64,000 nt of DNA from Kribbella soli (GTDB lineage: Bacteria > Actinomycetota > Actinomycetes > Propionibacteriales > Kribbellaceae). Positions 59,672 through 64,000 of this stretch are shown here, piece after piece (within the stretch, counting starts at the first letter, position 1; every line of letters begins with the position of its first letter). The stretch lies in contig NZ_SJJZ01000004.1 in the NCBI RefSeq assembly GCF_004331345.1, positions 987,476-1,051,475 of the forward strand, written 5' to 3'. The notes beneath the pieces were generated by a model that was not told the DNA's origin, did not search any database, and worked only from the letters and a program-made list of their open reading frames with translations. The position numbers and the translations under genes were made by a program.

Positions 59672-62600
59672 GTGAGCATCTTTGTTCGCATGAAACGTTC
59701 AGTAGTCGCGCTAGCGTTGCTAGCCGGTGCGCTGGTGTACACGGCCGGTTCCGCGCAGGCCGCCGGCACCACGCTCGGTGACGTCAGCGGGTTCTCCGCC
59801 GACCAGGCGACGTACACCCTCAGCGCCGGGGCCGCGAAGGTCCGGGTCGTGTTCCTCAAGGACGACGTGTTCCGGCTCTGGATGGCGCCGGACGGGAACT
59901 TCACCGACCCGGCGAACACGCCGCCCACCGATCCGGGCGCCCCCGCGTCCAACATCGTCACCAAGACGGACTACGGCACGCCGCAGACCTCCTGGCGTGA
60001 CCGCGGCACCTACTACTCGCTCACGACCGGAAAGATCGAGGTCCGCGCGCAGAAGCAGCCGCTGAAGTTCTCGGTGTACCGCTCGAACGGCCAGCTGGTG
60101 TGGTCCGAGGCAGCCCCGCTGTCCTGGACCGACACGTCCACCACGCAGACCCTCGGCCGCGGCGCGAACGAGCAGTTCTTCGGCGGCGGCATGCAGAACG
60201 GCCGCTTCTCGCACCGCGACCAGACGATCAAGATCTCGCGAGACTTCAACTGGGAGGACGGCGGCAACCCGAACGCCTCGCCGTACTACATGAGCACCGC
60301 GGGGTACGGCGTACTCCGCAACACGTTCAGCCCGGGTAGTTACAACTTCACTAGTCCCGCTGTCACTACGCACGACGAGAAGCGGTTCGACGCGTACTAC
60401 TTCATCGGCGACCTCAAGACCTCGCTCGACCGCTACACCGAGCTCACCGGTCGGCCGTTCATGCCGCCGATCTACGGGCTCGAGTACGGCGACTCGGACT
60501 GCTACAACCGCGGTCACTACGGAACGGACCCGGACCCCAGCAACGACTGGAAGGTCAACCCGGACAAGGTGACGACGCTGGACGCGGTGAAGGTCGCGCA
60601 GCGGTTCAAGGACGAGGACATGCCCGGCGGCTGGATGCTCGTCAACGACGACTACGGCTGCGGTTACTCCGCCAACACCGAGTCCGAGCAGGTCGACGGC
60701 ACCTGGTGGGGCAAGCGGGACATCCCGGCGCTGAAGCAGGCCGGTGACGACCTGCGGGCGCGGAACATCCAGATGGGTCTGTGGACGCAGGCGAACCTGG
60801 ACCGGCAGCCGGCCGAGGTCGGCGAAGCCGGTGTCCGCGTCCGGAAGCTCGACGTGGCGTGGGTCGGTCCGGGGTACCGGTACGCACTGACTGCCTGCGA
60901 CACCGCGCACGACGGGATCGAGCAGTACAGCAACACCCGGGGGTTCGCGTGGATGGTCGAGGGCTGGGCCGGCGCGCAGCGGTGCGCGGTGCAGTGGACC
61001 GGTGACCACAGCGGCTCGCTGGACGCCATCAAGTGGCAGATCCCGGCGATCACCGGGTCCGGCAACTCCGGCATCGCCTACAGCGCGGGCGACGTGGACG
61101 GGATCTTCGGTGGATCCGCGACGTCGTACGTGCGGGACATGCAGTGGAAGGTGTTCAACCCGGCCTTCATGACGATGTCCGGCTGGTCGACCCCGGCGTA
61201 CAAGCAGCCGTGGGCGTACGGCGATCCGTACACCTCGATCAACCGGAAGTACCTGAAGCTGCGGGAGCGGTTGCTGCCGTACTTCTACACGTACGCCGCT
61301 GAAGCCCACCGGACCGGCGCGCCGCTGAACCGGTCGCTGGTGCTGGAGTACCCGACCGACCCGAAGACCTGGGACGACACGACGAAGTACGAGTTCCTGG
61401 CCGGCAAGGAGTTCCTGGTCGCGCCGATGTACGGTGCGGACGAGGTGAAGAACGGGATCTACCTGCCCGCGGGCCGGTGGATCGACTACTGGACGGGCCG
61501 CGTGTACCAGGGCCCGACGACCGTGAACGGGTACCACGCCGCGCTCGACACGCTGCCGCTGTTCGTGAAGGCGGGCGCGGTCGTGCCGATGTGGAAGCCC
61601 GGAATCAACACCGCCGCCGAGCAGGGTTTCGGCGACCGGGTGAGCGTCGACATCTACCCGTCCGGGAAGTCGTCGTTCTCGATGTACGAGGACGATCGCG
61701 TGACCCGGTCCGGGAAGTCCGCGACGCAGACCTTCGCGGTCGACGCGCCGACGCAGGGCCGCGGCGACGTGACCGTGAAGATCGGCGCCAGCATCGGGTC
61801 GTACGACGGCAAGCCGGCAACCCGCCCGTACGAGCTGACCGTCCACACCGGCTCCGCACCGCACAGCGTCACGATCGACGGGCGCCCGGCCAGCTTCACC
61901 TACGCCAATGGCATCGTCCGCGTGCAGACCGCTTCGATCCCGACGTCCCGCAGTGCTGTGGTTGTGCTGTCCGGAACGTCCGCGGTGGGTGGACCCGACG
62001 TCACGAACACCTTCGGGTCACCTGAGCTGACCACGCCGTCGCTGTGGAACGCTCCGGGCCAGGCGACCGAAGTGACCGCGTCGTTCCGCAACGGCACCGC
62101 CACGACGGTGCGCGACGTACGGCTCGACGTCCAGGCGCCGGCCGGGTGGAGCGTCAGCGGCGCGAACACCTTCGCGTCGGTGGATCCCGGTCGGACCGTG
62201 ACGACCAAGCTGCAGGTCACGCCCGGCGCGGACGTGAAGCCCGCGAGCTTCACGTTGACGTTGAAGGCGTCGTACGTTGCCCAGAGCAAGAGTTATACGA
62301 ACACCTCGACGGGTACGGCGCAGTTGCCGTACGCCTCGTTGTCACAGGCCGCGAACGTGGTCGGGGTGAGCGACGCGTCGACGTACAAGCAAGGGAACTT
62401 CGACGGATCGGGCAACAGCTTCAACGGTGAGGCGCTGGCGACGGCCGGGTACACACCTGGTGCGACCGTGAACGTGCAGGGCGCCGACTTCACCTGGCCG
62501 ACCGGCGCGCCCGGTACGCCGAACCTGGTGAAGAACCAGTCGGCTCCGATCCTCGTGTCCGGGACCGGATCGCATCTAGCACTGCTAGGCGCCGGCGCCA

Positions 62601-63343
62601 GCCTGAATGCCCGCGGGACGGTGACAGTCATCTACACCGACGGATCGACGTCCGAGGGCACGTTCCAGTTGCCGAACTGGTGCTGTCAGGACCCGACGAC
62701 GGGTGGCGCCAAGCTGGCCGTGTCGGTCAAGGGGCGGTACACGGCAGCCGGGTTGAGCAACACGACGACGGACTACCGGGTGTTCTACACCGCCGTACCG
62801 CTCGATCCCGGGAAAACCGTGAAGGCGATCAAGCTGCCGGGTGGCGGACTGGGCTTCTTCGCGGCCACGATCGCCGACAAACCGTTGCCACCGGCACCCA
62901 CCGGGGAGAACTGGGTCAGCGACCTCGAGTTCCTTGACTCCACCAACGGCTGGGGGCCGGTCGAGCGCGACCACAGCAACGGCGAGGACGCGGCCGGCGA
63001 CGGCGCGCCGATCACGCTCGACGGCGTCCAGTACGCGAAGGGACTCGGCACTCACGCGCCCTCGTCGGTGAGCGTCCGCCTCGGCGGCAACTGCACCAGC
63101 TTCACCAGCAAACTGGGCATCGACGACGAAATGGAGGACCGCGGCAAGGTCACCTTCAAGGTCCTGACCGACGGCACCGCCCGCTACACGTCGGACCAGC
63201 TGACCGGCACCTCACCAACCACCACCACCACAGTCGACGTCACCGGCGCCCAAACCCTCACCCTCCAGGTAACCGACGGCGGCGACGGCAACACCAGCGA
63301 CCACGCAGACTGGGCCGACGCCAAACTCACCTGCAACCCCTAA
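59672..63343 (+). CDS. Secreted glycoside hydrolase family 31 enzyme with NPCBM domain
   Basis: A 1223-residue exported alpha-glycosidase. Signal peptide MKRSVVALALLAGALVYTAG within the first 35 residues, ending AQA-AGT. A galactose-mutarotase-like N-domain (35-250), TIM barrel (255-610) with nucleophile Asp394 in RKLDVAWVG and acid/base Asp445 in WTGDHSGS, beta-sandwiches (610-770), a NEW3-type domain (about 790-880, WNAPGQATEVTASFRNGTATTVRDV), an unassigned region (900-1060) and a C-terminal NPCBM carbohydrate-binding domain (1070-1222, YAKGLGTHAPSSVSV). It likely attacks an alpha-linked plant or microbial polysaccharide. GTG at 59672 has GAGG at 6 bases; ATG 59690 lacks one. Confidence 0.92.
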   Translation: MSIFVRMKRSVVALALLAGALVYTAGSAQAAGTTLGDVSGFSADQATYTLSAGAAKVRVVFLKDDVFRLWMAPDGNFTDPANTPPTDPGAPASNIVTKTDYGTPQTSWRDRGTYYSLTTGKIEVRAQKQPLKFSVYRSNGQLVWSEAAPLSWTDTSTTQTLGRGANEQFFGGGMQNGRFSHRDQTIKISRDFNWEDGGNPNASPYYMSTAGYGVLRNTFSPGSYNFTSPAVTTHDEKRFDAYYFIGDLKTSLDRYTELTGRPFMPPIYGLEYGDSDCYNRGHYGTDPDPSNDWKVNPDKVTTLDAVKVAQRFKDEDMPGGWMLVNDDYGCGYSANTESEQVDGTWWGKRDIPALKQAGDDLRARNIQMGLWTQANLDRQPAEVGEAGVRVRKLDVAWVGPGYRYALTACDTAHDGIEQYSNTRGFAWMVEGWAGAQRCAVQWTGDHSGSLDAIKWQIPAITGSGNSGIAYSAGDVDGIFGGSATSYVRDMQWKVFNPAFMTMSGWSTPAYKQPWAYGDPYTSINRKYLKLRERLLPYFYTYAAEAHRTGAPLNRSLVLEYPTDPKTWDDTTKYEFLAGKEFLVAPMYGADEVKNGIYLPAGRWIDYWTGRVYQGPTTVNGYHAALDTLPLFVKAGAVVPMWKPGINTAAEQGFGDRVSVDIYPSGKSSFSMYEDDRVTRSGKSATQTFAVDAPTQGRGDVTVKIGASIGSYDGKPATRPYELTVHTGSAPHSVTIDGRPASFTYANGIVRVQTASIPTSRSAVVVLSGTSAVGGPDVTNTFGSPELTTPSLWNAPGQATEVTASFRNGTATTVRDVRLDVQAPAGWSVSGANTFASVDPGRTVTTKLQVTPGADVKPASFTLTLKASYVAQSKSYTNTSTGTAQLPYASLSQAANVVGVSDASTYKQGNFDGSGNSFNGEALATAGYTPGATVNVQGADFTWPTGAPGTPNLVKNQSAPILVSGTGSHLALLGAGASLNARGTVTVIYTDGSTSEGTFQLPNWCCQDPTTGGAKLAVSVKGRYTAAGLSNTTTDYRVFYTAVPLDPGKTVKAIKLPGGGLGFFAATIADKPLPPAPTGENWVSDLEFLDSTNGWGPVERDHSNGEDAAGDGAPITLDGVQYAKGLGTHAPSSVSVRLGGNCTSFTSKLGIDDEMEDRGKVTFKVLTDGTARYTSDQLTGTSPTTTTTVDVTGAQTLTLQVTDGGDGNTSDHADWADAKLTCNP

Positions 63344-63349
63344 CGAGGC

Positions 63350-63383
63350 GAGGGGCCAACCCCAGCCCAGGGGTCGGCCCCTC
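63350..63383 (+). terminator. Terminator after the GH31 gene
   Basis: GAGGGGCC (63350-63357) pairs with GGCCCCTC (63376-63383); inside, ACCCC and GGGGT pair around AGCCCA. It starts 6 bases after the stop codon. Confidence 0.8.
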
Positions 63384-63749
63384 AACTTGTGCCCTTGAAC
63401 AGGAAATAGCACGTCTCCACCCACCACGCCCTGTCACCACCCACCACGAACGGGGCCCCAGTGACCCCGCCCATCCCCACGCCCCGTGACCACCCCATGA
63501 ACCCGCCCGAACGCGTCGATCACCCGCCAACTCGGGGCCAACCGTCTCGCGCGTCCGATGTGTGGGTGATGGTCACCGCATCCGGGACTTGAAACAGGCC
63601 ACGGAGGGCTAGCACCTGACATTCCCTGTCTCCGCCCACCAGCTCCAATCCCCGGTCCCCACCGTCGCCCCGCACCCGCACGCCGCCACCCACACCCCAC
63701 TGCCCTTCGGCCCCCGCCCCGCGGCGGCGGACGGAACGAGCAGAAGGCC
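63384..63749. other. Gene-free stretch
   Basis: Possible frames here on either strand have no recognisable similarity and no ribosome sites, and they overlap each other. The sequence is rich in CCACC runs. I see nothing I would annotate as a gene. Confidence 0.5.
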
Positions 63750-63819
63750 GGATATCCCCTCGTGTTGGGGGTTCTCTGCTGGTGCACGAGGGGAGAACCC
63801 CCAACACGAAGGGATATCC
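63750..63819. repeat. Long near-perfect hairpin (27-bp arms)
   Basis: Left arm 63750-63776 and right arm 63793-63819 are complementary at 26 of 27 positions. The ends are GGATATCC-type palindromes themselves, and the 16-nt loop reads TGCTGGTGCACGAGGG. No gene adjoins on either side within the window. It may be a terminator for a gene beyond the edge or an isolated palindromic repeat. Confidence 0.7.
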
Positions 63820-63882
63820 CTCCCGTGCCCGGCCCGGAGAGGGGCGGGTGGGCGGTGTTGGTGTGGTCGGCGGGTGGGGTGA

Positions 63883-64000
63883 GGTGAGGGTGGGCGGTGG
63901 AGTGAGGGTGGGCGGTGGAGTGAGGGTGGGCGGTGGAGTGAGGGTGGGCGGTGGAGTGAGGGTGGGCGGTGGAGTGAGGGTGGGCGGTGGAGTGAGGGTG
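63883..64000. repeat. 18-bp tandem repeat array running off the window edge
   Basis: The unit AGTGAGGGTGGGCGGTGG is repeated exactly five times from 63901 to 63990 and starts again at 63991. One diverged copy (G for A at the first base) precedes at 63883. The strand is G-rich with GGG-TGGG-CGG spacing, compatible with G-quadruplex formation. Its full length and any flanking gene are outside the window. Confidence 0.92.

Noticed and set aside
63434..63807. Minus-strand frames of 95-117 codons in the tail
   Set aside because: No ribosome sites, no recognisable domain, Arg/Gly/Pro-rich low-complexity products, and they overlap each other in different frames.
63883..64000. CRISPR array at the right edge
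   Set aside because: The 18-bp units are contiguous with no spacers; it is a simple tandem repeat.

Overview
The window comes from a high-GC Gram-positive actinobacterium. Codon third positions are almost all G or C, and GTG and leaderless-looking starts are common. Several neighbourhoods are classic actinobacterial: DUF3073-purM-purF, pntA1-pntA2-pntB, and topA near tmk-holB-PSP1. The gene style fits a soil member of the Nocardioidaceae/Kribbella type. That genus guess is inference, because no rRNA is present. I found no tRNA, rRNA, CRISPR array or transposase, so most of this is core chromosome with scattered accessory inserts.

Layout. 1-9 kb: a drug exporter (cut by the left edge) divergent from a TetR regulator, a YegP protein, a YCII protein, a serine/threonine dehydratase, an NlpC/P60 wall hydrolase behind a c-di-AMP (ydaO-type) riboswitch, a NarL-type two-component pair, and a two-gene ABC exporter. 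9-14 kb: DUF3073, purM and purF. Next to purF lies an unlisted 39-codon gene for a tiny secreted Cys-x4-Cys peptide, divergent from a TrmB/LuxR-like regulator, followed by a decayed copy of that regulator. 14-19 kb: the transhydrogenase operon, an M20 peptidase and a secreted protein. 19-24 kb: a Ser/Thr kinase divergent from two tandem paralogous anchored proteins, then a metallophosphoesterase. 24-31 kb: a LytS/LytT pair leading into two sodium:solute symporter modules, the second of the DUF485-ActP type. 31-40 kb: a CYTH-CHAD protein, a methyltransferase coupled to a 46-residue membrane protein, a MocR regulator, an MMPL exporter divergent from its TetR regulator, a lipoprotein and an MFS exporter. 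40-58 kb: a sterol-carrier-family protein, a tripeptidase-like hydrolase, PSP1, two DUF4190/septum-formation proteins, holB, an MFS-Tmk fusion, an aminotransferase, a second MocR regulator, a GH2 beta-galactosidase, a Fur regulator and topA. 58-64 kb: a Tat-exported hydrolase-fold protein lacking its catalytic serine, a large secreted GH31 enzyme, and a gene-free tail with a long hairpin and an 18-bp tandem array running off the edge.

The two most unusual things are the peptide/regulator locus (12126-13330) and a pair of ~160-bp hairpin elements (25584-25743 and 48581-48743). The two elements share an identical 20-nt apical core, while their arm sequences differ completely yet still pair. Each begins at the very next base after a TAA stop codon and ends about 12-15 bases before the next gene.
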